This document shows positions 24,532 to 33,411 of a stretch of 64,000 nucleotides of DNA, piece by piece. Under the pieces are notes generated by a model. It searched no databases, was not told the origin of the DNA, and worked only from the letters and a program-made list of their open reading frames with translations. The translations under genes and the position numbers were made by a program. The stretch spans positions 139,447 through 203,446 of the forward strand of contig CBDIHL010000038.1 of the NCBI GenBank assembly GCA_965279125.1, given 5' to 3'. The first letter of the stretch is position 1, and every line of letters starts with the position of its first letter. The DNA is from Dinoroseobacter sp965279125. GTDB lineage: Bacteria > Pseudomonadota > Alphaproteobacteria > Rhodobacterales > Rhodobacteraceae.

Positions 24532-26564
24532 GCGGCAGACTCCAACTCGCTAATTGCGTTAGGCACCAATGCGCTGGGATCAATGATAAAGGAAACGTTG
24601 CCGTTACCGAGAATGGTGGCTGCAGAAACGCCTGCAGGGTGCTGAACTGCGCCTGGCAAACCTTTGATGACAACCTGTCGCTGATCTTCGATTGCATCGA
24701 CCCGCACTGCGATACGCTGATCTCTTTCGGTGCTAATGAGCATCGCAATCCCGGCAGGTCTTGCAACGCCATCGGGCCTAAGCCCAAGCATGGTGCCAAG
24801 ATCATAAAGGGGGAAAACTTCGCCGCGAAGTATGAAGACGATGGTATCCGGATCGAGCCGATCGATGCATCCATCCTCTATGCGGCAGGTTTCATGGACA
24901 ACCGCAAGCGGCAGGACCAAAACTTCGCCAGCCACTTTGACAATCATGCCGTCCATAATGGCGAGCGTCAGCGGAAGCGATATGGAAATGAGGGTCCCAT
25001 TTCCCGGGTCTGAACTGATACGAACACGCCCACCTAGACCTTGGATAGCGCGCTTGACCACGTCCATACCAACCCCGCGACCGGATAAATCGGTCACTTG
25101 GGAAGCGGTCGAGAAACCCGGTTTAAAGAGCAGCGCATTAATCTCAGCATCGCTCATAACAGCATCTGCCTTAATCAAACCGCGCGAGACAGCCTTTGCT
25201 GTGATGCGTGCTCGATCCAAACCTACACCATCATCATGCATCTCCAATACCACGCGACCGGATTTATGCTCGGCGCTCAACGTCACCCGCCCTTTAGGCG
25301 GTTTGCCGGACGCAACTCGCAGCTCAGGGACTTCCAAGCCGTGGTCGAATGCATTGCGTATCATATGGGTCAAAGGTTCAGCCAACTGCTCCAGCACGGT
25401 TTTGTCGATTTCGGTGGTTTCTCCTCGGGTAATGAAGTCGACCTCTTTTTCGGTCTTACGCGCCACTTCGCGAACCGTCCGTGCAAGTCGCTGGAACAGA
25501 GATTTTACCGGCTGCGCGCGGATAGTCATGACGCTGTCTTGGATGTCGCGGGTCAATTGCAGAAAATCATCCAAACCAGACGCGACCTCAGGGGCTTGCA
25601 TGACGCTTGTCTCGGACAAGTGTTGCGAGAGCATGGATTGATTGATGACCAGCTCTCCTACGAGGTTCACCAACCGATCAATACGATCAAGATCAACCCG
25701 AACGGTATTGGAATGCAGTGTGCGCAAAGGCCCAGGTGCGCTATCTTGATCACTCGACATAGGTGTCCCGATGGTTTCCACATCGGGATTTTCAGGCGTC
25801 ACATCGACCGGAGAAATCGTTAAGCAGCATAGGCCTTCCATGAACTGGAAGACGCTTTCGATGTCTGCCCGACACACCCCAGGCAGGGTACGAAAGCCCC
25901 ATTCGAGGTAACTTTCTTCGACGGTCATATCTTCGAGCATGGGAATTGAATCTGTCTTACATTTCAGCGTTCTAACTTCATCAGAGTTCAGCTGAGACAG
26001 GGCGGGCATTGGATCGTTGCCGTTTTGATAGAGAGCTGCGCTTGGCGTAAATGTTACATCCAATTCATGGGCGTCCATTTGCGCTTGAAGCGTATCTTTT
26101 GCGCACGGCTCGATGCTGTCAGGCAATGCAAAGCTCAACGGCTGAGGTGTAAATGCAAGTGTCGCATCCGCTGTTGGAGCAACAAACGCGTCAAGCTTCG
26201 ACAGGAGTGCACCGACATCTCCCGAATTGGCCGGCGTCCCCAGTTCTGCGCTTTGTATCAAGTCGCCCAGCACATCTGCTGCTTGCAGAAACACGCGACA
26301 TTCATCGCTGTTTGGAGTAAATTGCCTTGATCTCACCGCGTCCAGCACATTTTCAAACCCATGCGCGAAGAGCACGAGTGCGTCAAACCCAAATGCGCCA
26401 GCACCGCCCTTGATTGAATGGACCGCCCGAAAGATTGTGTTGACCGTTTCCGCATCGGTTTGGCCTGCGCAAAATGTATCCAGCCGGTCAACGAGATCTT
26501 CCATCAACTCCGCGCATTCTAGGAAATAGGTTGTGCGAATGTCTTGCATTGGGTCATGCGGCAT
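24528..26564 (-). CDS. cheA: Chemotaxis histidine kinase CheA
   Basis: The product has 678 residues. An N-terminal Hpt domain carries the phospho-acceptor His49 (FRAVHSIKGGAGAFGFDALV). A variable P2-type region (about 120-275) and a dimerisation helix pair (VDLDRIDRLVNLVGELVINQ) follow. The ATPase has an N-box (MIRNAFDHGLEVPELRVASG) and G-box (DLSGRGVGMDVVKRAIQGLG). A C-terminal CheW-like domain ends near residue 670. It phosphorylates the two CheY proteins encoded on either side. GTG-free spacing is tight: 5 nt after cheY1 and a 4-nt overlap with cheW. Confidence 0.94.
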   Translation of the reverse strand: MPHDPMQDIRTTYFLECAELMEDLVDRLDTFCAGQTDAETVNTIFRAVHSIKGGAGAFGFDALVLFAHGFENVLDAVRSRQFTPNSDECRVFLQAADVLGDLIQSAELGTPANSGDVGALLSKLDAFVAPTADATLAFTPQPLSFALPDSIEPCAKDTLQAQMDAHELDVTFTPSAALYQNGNDPMPALSQLNSDEVRTLKCKTDSIPMLEDMTVEESYLEWGFRTLPGVCRADIESVFQFMEGLCCLTISPVDVTPENPDVETIGTPMSSDQDSAPGPLRTLHSNTVRVDLDRIDRLVNLVGELVINQSMLSQHLSETSVMQAPEVASGLDDFLQLTRDIQDSVMTIRAQPVKSLFQRLARTVREVARKTEKEVDFITRGETTEIDKTVLEQLAEPLTHMIRNAFDHGLEVPELRVASGKPPKGRVTLSAEHKSGRVVLEMHDDGVGLDRARITAKAVSRGLIKADAVMSDAEINALLFKPGFSTASQVTDLSGRGVGMDVVKRAIQGLGGRVRISSDPGNGTLISISLPLTLAIMDGMIVKVAGEVLVLPLAVVHETCRIEDGCIDRLDPDTIVFILRGEVFPLYDLGTMLGLRPDGVARPAGIAMLISTERDQRIAVRVDAIEDQRQVVIKGLPGAVQHPAGVSAATILGNGNVSFIIDPSALVPNAISELESAA

Positions 26565-26569
26565 GTCGG

Positions 26570-26950
26570 CTATCCTGCAACCATATCGACCGCGCGCAGC
26601 AGCTTTGCGGGATCAAACGGCTTTACGATCCAGCCCGTTGCACCGGCTTCGCGCGCCTGGTTTTTGAGGTCGTCTTCACTTTCCGTGCTTAGCACAAGGA
26701 TCGGTGTCAGCCGCGTCTCGGGCAAGGCGCGCACACCCCTGATAAACTCGATCCCATTGAGCCTGGGCATATTGATGTCGGTAATTACTGCGTCCGGCGC
26801 GCCATGTGCGCTGACATGCGCGCCAAGAACGGCAAGACCGTCTTCACCATCTTCCGCCACCAAAGTGGTGTGGCCAGCGCCCTCAAGGGTCAGACGCAAC
26901 ATATCGCGGATGGTTCGGGAATCATCGACTGCAAGCACATAGAGTCCCAT
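26570..26950 (-). CDS. cheY1: CheY-like single-domain response regulator (CheY1 position)
   Basis: The product has 126 residues. Receiver features are VLAVDDSRTIRDMLRLTL, phospho-acceptor Asp58 in AVITDINMPRLNGIEFI, Ser/Thr in ILVLSTESEDD, and Lys in GWIVKPFDPAKL. It overlaps the preceding STAS gene by 1 nt and is followed by cheA. In rhizobial che operons the CheY directly in front of cheA is the phosphate-sink CheY1, helped by the STAS protein CheS. The same order is seen here, so a sink role is a reasonable inference. Confidence 0.88.
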   Translation of the reverse strand: MGLYVLAVDDSRTIRDMLRLTLEGAGHTTLVAEDGEDGLAVLGAHVSAHGAPDAVITDINMPRLNGIEFIRGVRALPETRLTPILVLSTESEDDLKNQAREAGATGWIVKPFDPAKLLRAVDMVAG

Positions 26951-27240
26951 CAGACCGTCCCCGTCTCAAACTGAGCACTGGTCAAGCCGATCTGCGCTAA
27001 CTTTACCGACATCAGGTCGGACGGATTGGACAGGCTTAAGCTTTTGCCATCCGCGATCCATGTTTTGCGCGCCGCCAAAAGGACTTGCACGCTAAGCGTT
27101 CCGATTTTCGTCACAGCGCTTGCATCGAGCCGCAAGGACGCACCTTGTTTGGCCAGAAGCATGTCGCGCAACATGGACGCCGCCGCATTGTCGATGCGCG
27201 CGGGCAGGGACAGCACCGCTACCATCGCGTCGCCCCCCAA
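26950..27240 (-). CDS. STAS-domain protein opening the chemotaxis operon (CheS-like)
   Basis: The product has 96 residues with a STAS-type pattern: VAVLSLPARIDNAAASMLRD, LRLDASAVTKIGTLSVQVLL, SLSLSNPSDLMSVKLAQIGL. The usual Asp-Ser-Ser-Gly phosphorylation loop of anti-sigma antagonists is replaced by Ile-Gly-Thr-Leu, so it is probably not part of a partner-switch sigma pathway. Size and place (first gene, before cheY1 and cheA) match CheS of Sinorhizobium meliloti. That protein binds CheA and speeds phosphate drain through CheY1. Homology to CheS by sequence was not tested. Confidence 0.7.
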   Translation of the reverse strand: MGGDAMVAVLSLPARIDNAAASMLRDMLLAKQGASLRLDASAVTKIGTLSVQVLLAARKTWIADGKSLSLSNPSDLMSVKLAQIGLTSAQFETGTV

Positions 27241-27338
27241 GAATTATGATCCCACTTTAGCATGTCCCGATCCCGTCTGCCCCCGGTCCCGATCCTTTCT
27301 GCCTGCGAGATGCTAACAAATTCTGAATAAATAAAGCT

Positions 27339-28340
27339 TTAGAGAGTTTGCCCCACAGCCCCATCCTGCATCACATAGGCAAGACAGCCAGACAGGGCGG
27401 CATAGTCGTCCTCGACCACCGTGATCGGGAAGTTCTGCATGAACCCCGCAAACCGCCCTTTGTCGAGGAAGGCGGTCTCGAACCCGAAGACGTCCAGATA
27501 CGGCGAAAAGGCCCGCGCGACGCCGCCCACCAGATAGATGCCCCCGAAAGGCAAGTGGATCAGCGCCAGATTGCCCACAACCGTTCCAAGAAGCTTGACG
27601 AAGAGCCGCCCCGTCGCTTCGGCCATCGGATCGCCTTCGCCCAAGCGCTCCATAATGATCGCAGCGCTACAGTCTTCCTGTGCCCCGGCCTCCAGGGTCA
27701 GAAAGCTGAACAACCGCTCGAGCCCGCGCCCGGACAGCAAGTCCTCGATGGCCGGGAAGCCGTGGGCGGTCTCGACGAACCGGCACAGACGCAACTCCTG
27801 CTCGGACCGGATCGGCAAATTGGCATGGCCGCATTCGGACGGAGCAACAAGGAAGTTGCCGCCGACCTTATGCACGGGCGCTGCGTTAAAGCCCGTCCCG
27901 ACACCGATCACCAATTGGCGATCGGATGCCTCGTTCAGCGGTGCGTTCGCGGTGTCGCTGCCCGCCACGATCAGATGGCGTGCGTCGTCAGTCAGATGGG
28001 GCAGGGCGTAGCCTTGGGCTTGTAGATCGTTCAGCACCGCTGCACGACTGGCGCCCGTTGCCCGGCGCAGCGCGTCTTCATCAATGGTCCAATCGAGGTT
28101 GGTCATGATGCCGACGCCATCGCGCACCGGGCCCGCCATCGCGATGCAGGCCGCGTCGCACGGGCCTTTGTCCACTGTCGTCAGGTAGTGGCGCAGGATC
28201 GGGTCGAGCCCGGCATAATCGGCGTTGCGGTGCCGCGCGATGGTGCCGGGATCAAGCACTCCATCAATGGCGAGCCCGACGCGGGTATTGGTGCCGCCAA
28301 CATCTGCGACCAAGGAAATGACAGGGTTTGATGCGGACAT
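27339..28340 (-). CDS. glk: Glucokinase (proteobacterial Glk family)
   Basis: The product has 333 residues. ISLVADVGGTNTRVGLAI is the phosphate-1 motif of the ASKHA fold. AAVLNDLQAQGYALPHL holds the expected catalytic Asp, VIGVGTGFNAAPVHKVGG the ATP-binding turn, APSECGHANLP the sugar-site Glu-x2-His, and GGIYLVGGVARAF the adenosine motif. It lacks the zinc-binding cysteine motif of ROK kinases, so it belongs to the Glk type. GGAGG precedes the ATG. It sits 50 nt after the GH1 gene and would phosphorylate glucose released by the beta- and alpha-glucosidases of the locus. Confidence 0.92.
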   Translation of the reverse strand: MSASNPVISLVADVGGTNTRVGLAIDGVLDPGTIARHRNADYAGLDPILRHYLTTVDKGPCDAACIAMAGPVRDGVGIMTNLDWTIDEDALRRATGASRAAVLNDLQAQGYALPHLTDDARHLIVAGSDTANAPLNEASDRQLVIGVGTGFNAAPVHKVGGNFLVAPSECGHANLPIRSEQELRLCRFVETAHGFPAIEDLLSGRGLERLFSFLTLEAGAQEDCSAAIIMERLGEGDPMAEATGRLFVKLLGTVVGNLALIHLPFGGIYLVGGVARAFSPYLDVFGFETAFLDKGRFAGFMQNFPITVVEDDYAALSGCLAYVMQDGAVGQTL

Positions 28341-28390
28341 GGGGGGCCTCCGGCTGGGACCGAAGCGACACGGCCCCGGCGATGTTTGCG

Positions 28391-29719
28391 CTAACGCTTT
28401 AACGCAGCTGCGAGTGCAAGGTAAGACGCTTTTGGGGTCCGTTTGAGCGTCTCGAAGTCCACATGCACGAGGCCGAAGCGTTTGTCATAGCCCAAGGCCC
28501 ATTCGTAATTGTCCATCAAGGACCAGATAAAATAGCCCTTGAGCGGCGCACCATCGGCAATCGCGCGTTTGGCAGCGGCAAAATGCTGGTTCAGATATTC
28601 CTGACGCGCGAGGTCAGAGACCGCACCGTCCTCGACCGTATCATACGAGGCCATCCCGTTTTCGGTGATCATGATCGGCAAATCGCCCGTATAGTCGCGC
28701 GCGAGCCAGGTGATGAAATGGTACAGGCCGTCTGGATAAATCTCCCAGTCCATGGCGGTTTTGGGCAGGGGGCCTTCAACCTCCTTATGAGAGGGCCAGC
28801 TTGTGTCGTCGGGCGCGATCAGTTTGCGGGTGTAATAGTTAATGCCCACCCAATCGAGGGGTTGTGCAATCGTGTCGAAATCATCCTGCCATCCGTCGGG
28901 CAGATGCGGCCCCAAGCCTTCAAGCACATCTTCGGGGTAGCTTTTCTTGAACAGGCCCGAGATGAAAAACCGGTTGTAATAGCCATCATAGAGCTGGGCC
29001 GCGGCCTTTGCTTCAGGCGTGTCATCAGCGGGCTGCGCATATTCAAAATTGCAGACAGCACCGAGGTTTGTCATGCCAAGTTCACGCATCACTTTAATTG
29101 CACGACCATGGCTCAGCAGCACATGATGCATCGCGCGCGCGGTGGCCCGGATATCGCGCAGACCCGGCGCGTGGTGACCGAGAAAATGGCTCAGCCAGCC
29201 GACGCACCAAGGCTCGTTAATCGGCGCGACCGAGGCCACCCGATCCCCGATCCGGCCCATGATGATGGCGGTGTACTCTGCGAACCAATTGGGCATATCG
29301 GCATTGCGCCACCCCCCCTTATCGGCGAGCACGCTTGGCAATTCCCAATGATAGAGCGTGGCGTGAGGCTCGATCCCGCGCTCCAGCAGACCGTCCACGA
29401 GACGCTCATAAAAATCCAAGCCTTCGACGTTGGGCGCACCGGTGCCACCGGGCAAGACACGGGCCCAGGAGGTCGAGAAGCGGTAACAATCAACCCCTAA
29501 ATCCCGAATAAGATCAAGGTCTTCGTCCATGCGGTTCAAGTGATCGCAAGCCAAAGCTCCGTTCTCGGCCCGCACAACATTGCCCGGAGTTTGTGCAAAA
29601 TCATCCCAATGGGTGCGCCCTGCGCCACCCATCGCATGGCCTTCGATCTGATAGGCAGAGGTCGCGGTTCCAAACAGGAACCCCTCGGGAAAGTCGGAGC
29701 GTTTGTGGTCAAATGTCAT
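28391..29719 (-). CDS. GH1 family beta-glucosidase
   Basis: The product has 442 residues and a complete GH1 barrel without signal peptide, so cytoplasmic. N-terminal signature FPEGFLFGTATSAYQIEG is followed by the acid/base Glu169 in SVAPINEPWCVGWL and the nucleophile Glu353 in IMITENGMASYD. DNYEWALGYDKRFGL near the end is also typical. It hydrolyses beta-glucosides such as cellobiose to glucose. It lies 24 nt after lacI and before glk, likely one leftward transcript. Beta-specificity is notable because the divergent transporter belongs to the alpha-glucoside family. Confidence 0.93.
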   Translation of the reverse strand: MTFDHKRSDFPEGFLFGTATSAYQIEGHAMGGAGRTHWDDFAQTPGNVVRAENGALACDHLNRMDEDLDLIRDLGVDCYRFSTSWARVLPGGTGAPNVEGLDFYERLVDGLLERGIEPHATLYHWELPSVLADKGGWRNADMPNWFAEYTAIIMGRIGDRVASVAPINEPWCVGWLSHFLGHHAPGLRDIRATARAMHHVLLSHGRAIKVMRELGMTNLGAVCNFEYAQPADDTPEAKAAAQLYDGYYNRFFISGLFKKSYPEDVLEGLGPHLPDGWQDDFDTIAQPLDWVGINYYTRKLIAPDDTSWPSHKEVEGPLPKTAMDWEIYPDGLYHFITWLARDYTGDLPIMITENGMASYDTVEDGAVSDLARQEYLNQHFAAAKRAIADGAPLKGYFIWSLMDNYEWALGYDKRFGLVHVDFETLKRTPKASYLALAAALKR

Positions 29720-29743
29720 GCTGTCTTTCGGGGCTTGAAATGA

Positions 29744-30769
29744 TTAACGGGGTGCGTGGCTTGTGGATTGGCCGAGGATTAATTCCGCCTCCCAAAGCTC
29801 TTGCATCATTCGGTTTTCTTGGCTTATGACCTGCGCAATCAACAGCTCCGCACAGCGCATCCCGGCGTCGCGCACGGAAGACCGCGTGGCGGTAAACAGC
29901 GGCAGCTCGTCGCCATTGCGCAAATACGACAGCGCATCATCATGGGTCACGACGGAGACATCCCGCCCCATTTCCAGCCCAGCTTCGCCGATGGCGCGCT
30001 GCACACCGATGGCCAGCAAGATGGAGGACACGATGATCGCTGTCGGGCGGTTGGGCAGCTTCAGCAGGCGCTGCGCGTGATGAAAGCCAAAGCTCTCCGT
30101 CATCTCGCCGGCGGCTTGCAGATCGGCGGTCACGGCGAGACCGCGCGCCTCAAACGCCTCGATAAAGCCGTGGCGACGGCGGCGCGCGAAGTCCATCGTC
30201 TCATGCCCATTGATCAGTGAAATGCGGGTGTGCCCGAGATCCAACAAGAACTCCGTCGCACGGCGAAACGCGCGACGATTGTCCATGTCGAGCCACGCGT
30301 AATCCTCGACCCGTTCAGGCACGCGGCCATGTACCACAAAGGGCAAGCCAAGCTCTTTGAGCAGATCGGGGCGCGGATCGTTGAGGCGCGGCGCATGGAC
30401 GATCACCCCGTCGACGCTGCCCTTGGAGGCCATCTCGCGGTAGGCTTTCTGCTCGTCCTGTTGGCGCACGACCGACAAGAGCATGTCATACCCTTCGCGC
30501 GCATAGGCCTCGCCTGCGCCTGCGATGAAGTCGCCAAAGACGGGGTTTACCATTTCATGATCGGTCGAGAGGGGAATCACATGCCCAATCGACATCGAGC
30601 GACCGGTTGCGAGGCTTTTGGCGCGGGTATTGGGTTGGTAATTGTAACGGTCTGCTGCGGCGACGATTCGCGCTCTGGTTGCCTCAGAGACCTCTGGATA
30701 GCCGTTCAGCGCACGGCTGACCGTGGTCTGGCTGACCCCCAGTTTCTGTGACAACTCCCTAAGATTCAT
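29744..30769 (-). CDS. LacI family transcriptional regulator of the glucoside locus (AglR-like)
   Basis: The product has 341 residues. The N-terminal helix-turn-helix MNLRELSQKLGVSQTTVSRA and hinge helix region (VAAADRYNYQPN) are followed by a periplasmic-binding-protein-like sensor domain (IGHVIPLSTDHEMVNPVFGD, INGHETMDFARRRRHGFIEA). The start at 30769 puts the HTH at residue 1; an in-frame ATG at 30808 would only add a tail running into the operator. By context it should repress aglEFGAK and itself, released by a glucoside or glucose derivative. Two near-identical palindromes bearing the central CG typical of LacI operators lie at 30784 and 30949. Confidence 0.9.
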   Translation of the reverse strand: MNLRELSQKLGVSQTTVSRALNGYPEVSEATRARIVAAADRYNYQPNTRAKSLATGRSMSIGHVIPLSTDHEMVNPVFGDFIAGAGEAYAREGYDMLLSVVRQQDEQKAYREMASKGSVDGVIVHAPRLNDPRPDLLKELGLPFVVHGRVPERVEDYAWLDMDNRRAFRRATEFLLDLGHTRISLINGHETMDFARRRRHGFIEAFEARGLAVTADLQAAGEMTESFGFHHAQRLLKLPNRPTAIIVSSILLAIGVQRAIGEAGLEMGRDVSVVTHDDALSYLRNGDELPLFTATRSSVRDAGMRCAELLIAQVISQENRMMQELWEAELILGQSTSHAPR

Positions 30770-30783
30770 TGCAAACTTAGCTT

Positions 30784-30799
30784 TCCAAAGCGCTTTCAA
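30784..30799. promoter_or_regulatory. LacI-type operator in front of lacI
   Basis: TCCAAAGCGCTTTCAA matches the perfect palindrome at 30949 at 14 of 16 positions and has the same central AAAGCGCTTT. It lies 15 bp upstream of the regulator start, where binding would give autoregulation. Confidence 0.75.
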
Positions 30800-30912
30800 T
30801 CCCAGCACACTAGGCGCAGTCGGCCCCGAACGTCAAAAGCAAATATGTCTGACGCTAACAAACCGAATACAAAGAGAAGTGGGAAAAACTTCAGGGTGAC
30901 ACGTCACGGTGA

Positions 30913-30941
30913 TTGACATGAAGCCTAAGGTGGGGAACTGT
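30913..30941 (+). promoter_or_regulatory. Candidate promoter of aglEFGAK
   Basis: TTGACA (30913-30918) is a consensus -35 box with a 17-nt spacer to AACTGT (30936-30941), a weak -10. The operator at 30949 would lie right at the transcription start, fitting repression by blocking. Confidence 0.4.
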
Positions 30942-30948
30942 CCACGCA

Positions 30949-30964
30949 TCCAAAGCGCTTTGGA
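30949..30964. promoter_or_regulatory. Perfect 16-bp palindromic LacI-type operator upstream of aglE
   Basis: TCCAAAGCGCTTTGGA is its own reverse complement and has the central CG typical of LacI-family operators. It lies 65 nt before the aglE start, and an imperfect copy lies before lacI, 165 nt away centre to centre. That spacing could permit looping. Confidence 0.8.
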
Positions 30965-31028
30965 AATGAGTCCTTTGCGCGCGGAAATATCGTGGTGGGC
31001 CAGGAATAGGTCTCAACGGGAGGAACTA

Positions 31029-32315
31029 ATGAAAAAATCGTTTTACACAGGGGCTGCCGTCCTTGCATTGACCGCGGGCATGGCGCACGCAGAAGGTCAT
31101 CTCGCAGGTGAGCAAGTTACCGTTTTCGGTCCATGGCTCGGCCCGGACCAAGAGATCGTTGAAGAAGTGCTGGCAGGCTTTGCTGCCGCGTCCGGCGCGG
31201 ATGTGCGCTACGTAGGCTCCGACAGCTTCGAGCAGCAGATCCTCGTCGATGCCGAAGCGGGCTCTGCCCCCAATGTCGCCGTGTTCCCTCAGCCCGGTCT
31301 GGCCGCAGACATGGCATCGCGCGGTTTCCTGACGCCTTTGGCAGATGGCACCGGCGAGTGGATCAACGAGAACTACGCTGCAGGGTCGTCCTGGGTCGAT
31401 CTGGGCACCTATGCCGACGAGAACGGCGCAGACAACCTTTACGGCTTTTTCTACAAGGTCGACGTGAAGTCGCTTGTGTGGTTCTCGCCTGAGAACTTCG
31501 AGGATGCGGGCTACGAAGTCCCAACCACCATGGAAGAGCTCAAAGCCCTGACAGATCAGATCGTCGCCGATGGCGGCACCCCATGGTGCATCGGTCTGGG
31601 TTCGGGCGGTGCGACCGGCTGGCCAGCAACCGACTGGGTTGAGGACATGATGCTGCGCACGCAGGCCCCAGAGGTCTATGACGCGTGGGTTTCCAACGAG
31701 ATCCCGTTCAACGACGAGCGTGTTGTTGCGGCCATCGAAGAGTTCGGCGCATTTGCCCGTAACGACGACTATGTCGCCGGTGGCGCAGGTGTTGTGGCCT
31801 CCACGGACTTCCGTGACAGCCCCAAAGGCCTCTTCTCGTCGCCCCCACAGTGCTACATGCACCGTCAGGCATCGTTCATCCCGGCCTTCTTCCCTGAGGG
31901 CACCGTTGTTGGCGAAGATGCAGACTTCTTCTACTTCCCTGCCTACGCTGAAAAAGACCTCGGCGCACCGGTTCTGGGGGCAGGCACGCTCTGGGCTATC
32001 ACCAATGACAGCCCTGCGGCCCATGCTCTGATCGAGTATCTGCAAACGACTGAGGCGCACGAGACATGGATGGCGCGCGGCGGCTTCCTGACACCCCATA
32101 AAGGTGTTGATAGCTCGAAGTTCGCAGATCCTGCGACCGCGAAGATGAACGACATCCTTCTGGGTGCCACCACCTTCCGCTTTGACGCCTCTGACCTGAT
32201 GCCAGGTGGTGTTGGTGCAGGCTCGTTCTGGACTGGCATGGTTGACTATGCAGGCGGCGCAGACGCCACTGAAGTCGCAACCGGCATCCAGGAAAGCTGG
32301 GACGCATTGAAGTAA
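31029..32315 (+). CDS. aglE: Alpha-glucoside ABC transporter, periplasmic binding protein
   Basis: The product has 428 residues with a signal peptide (MKKSFYTGAAVLALTAGMAH, cleavage near AHAEG). The mature protein is a family 1 extracellular solute-binding protein: VTVFGPWLGPDQEIVEEVLA, YGFFYKVDVKSLVWFSPENF, WCIGLGSGGATGWPATDWVE and GGFLTPHKGVD. The ATG at 31029 has GGGAGGAAC upstream; an in-frame ATG at 30909 lies upstream of the operator and is not used. This length and the gene order match AglE of the rhizobial agl operon, which captures sucrose, trehalose, maltose or other alpha-glucosides. The exact ligand range is not visible. Confidence 0.9.
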   Translation: MKKSFYTGAAVLALTAGMAHAEGHLAGEQVTVFGPWLGPDQEIVEEVLAGFAAASGADVRYVGSDSFEQQILVDAEAGSAPNVAVFPQPGLAADMASRGFLTPLADGTGEWINENYAAGSSWVDLGTYADENGADNLYGFFYKVDVKSLVWFSPENFEDAGYEVPTTMEELKALTDQIVADGGTPWCIGLGSGGATGWPATDWVEDMMLRTQAPEVYDAWVSNEIPFNDERVVAAIEEFGAFARNDDYVAGGAGVVASTDFRDSPKGLFSSPPQCYMHRQASFIPAFFPEGTVVGEDADFFYFPAYAEKDLGAPVLGAGTLWAITNDSPAAHALIEYLQTTEAHETWMARGGFLTPHKGVDSSKFADPATAKMNDILLGATTFRFDASDLMPGGVGAGSFWTGMVDYAGGADATEVATGIQESWDALK

Positions 32316-32409
32316 GCCACGGCTTACGACAAACCTGAGTGGTCCGCGTGCAACGACATGCGGGCCACTCCCATAAAGATAAATGCGATCAGTGCCTTGG
32401 GAGGGGACA

Positions 32410-33411
32410 ATGCATCCAGCATTACTTGGTCTGGTGACCATAATCGTCGGTGTAGGAGCCTGCGTTGGCTACTTCTACTTCGCCAACCAGCTTCTCGATA
32501 AGGTACTGTTTCCGGCCAAGGGGCCGAATACGGGGCGCAATATTAACCGCCGCGAAATGATCCGTCCTTGGGTCTTCCTGTTTCCCGCGCTTTTCGCGCT
32601 TGGCCTGTATCTGGCCTATCCGGTGGTCGAGACACTGCGCCTGTCTGTAACCGACCGAGATCAGGACGGAGCCTTTGTGGGGCTGGCCAATTACCAACAG
32701 ATGTTTGGTGAGGACAAATTCTGGGAAGCGCTGCGCAATAACTTCCTGTGGCTGCTGATCGTGCCTGCGATGTCCACCGCATTTGGCTTGATGATAGCGC
32801 AGCTGACCGACCGCATCAAATGGGGTGGGATCGCAAAGTCACTGATCTTCATGCCGATGGCGATCTCGTTTGTGGGTGCTGCCGTGATCTGGAAGCTGAT
32901 CTACGACACCCGGCCCGTCGAGCAGGATCAGATCGGTGTACTGAACGCGATCTATATGTTCTTCGGCGGCACGGACCCGCAGACCTGGCTGACGATCCCT
33001 CTGTGGAACTCGATCTTCCTGATGATCGTGCTGATCTGGATCCAGACGGGCTTTGCCATGGTGATCCTGTCGGCTGCACTGCGCGGCATTCCTGAAGAAA
33101 CCATCGAGGCCGCGATCGTCGATGGCGCGGGCCCGTTTCAGGTCTTCTTCAAGATTAAGATGCCGCAAATCTCGGGCACCATCGTGGTCGTGTGGACCAC
33201 GATCACCATCACCGTCCTGAAGGTTTTCGACATCGTCTTTGCCATGACCAACGGCCAATGGGGCACGCAGGTTTTGGCCAATTACATGTTCAACCAACTG
33301 TTTGTCGCCAATGATTGGGGCGTGGGCTCGGCCTCGGCCATGGTCATCATGCTGATGGTGTCGCCCATTCTGGTCTGGAACGTCTACAATGTCCGTAAGG
33401 AGATGAAGTGA
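32410..33411 (+). CDS. aglF: Alpha-glucoside ABC transporter permease 1
   Basis: The product has 333 residues. An N-terminal helix (LLGLVTIIVGVGACVGYFYF) precedes the MalF-type permease core of six helices. The EAA loop that contacts the ATPase reads IPEETIEAAIVDGAGPFQVF. GGGAGGGG lies just before the ATG at 32410, which decides the start over an ATG at 32383. It is 94 nt after aglE. It forms the inner-membrane channel with AglG. The gene order aglE-F-G-A-K is that of alphaproteobacterial alpha-glucoside systems. Confidence 0.9.
   Translation: MHPALLGLVTIIVGVGACVGYFYFANQLLDKVLFPAKGPNTGRNINRREMIRPWVFLFPALFALGLYLAYPVVETLRLSVTDRDQDGAFVGLANYQQMFGEDKFWEALRNNFLWLLIVPAMSTAFGLMIAQLTDRIKWGGIAKSLIFMPMAISFVGAAVIWKLIYDTRPVEQDQIGVLNAIYMFFGGTDPQTWLTIPLWNSIFLMIVLIWIQTGFAMVILSAALRGIPEETIEAAIVDGAGPFQVFFKIKMPQISGTIVVVWTTITITVLKVFDIVFAMTNGQWGTQVLANYMFNQLFVANDWGVGSASAMVIMLMVSPILVWNVYNVRKEMK

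Noticed and set aside
28383..28400. Possible third LacI-type operator at the end of the GH1 gene
   Set aside because: The sequence is only loosely palindromic and differs from the AAAGCGCTTT core of the two good sites.
31026..32441. 471-residue open frame antisense to aglE
   Set aside because: It covers a gene with a clear signal peptide and ABC binding-protein motifs; the antisense product is low in recognisable structure.
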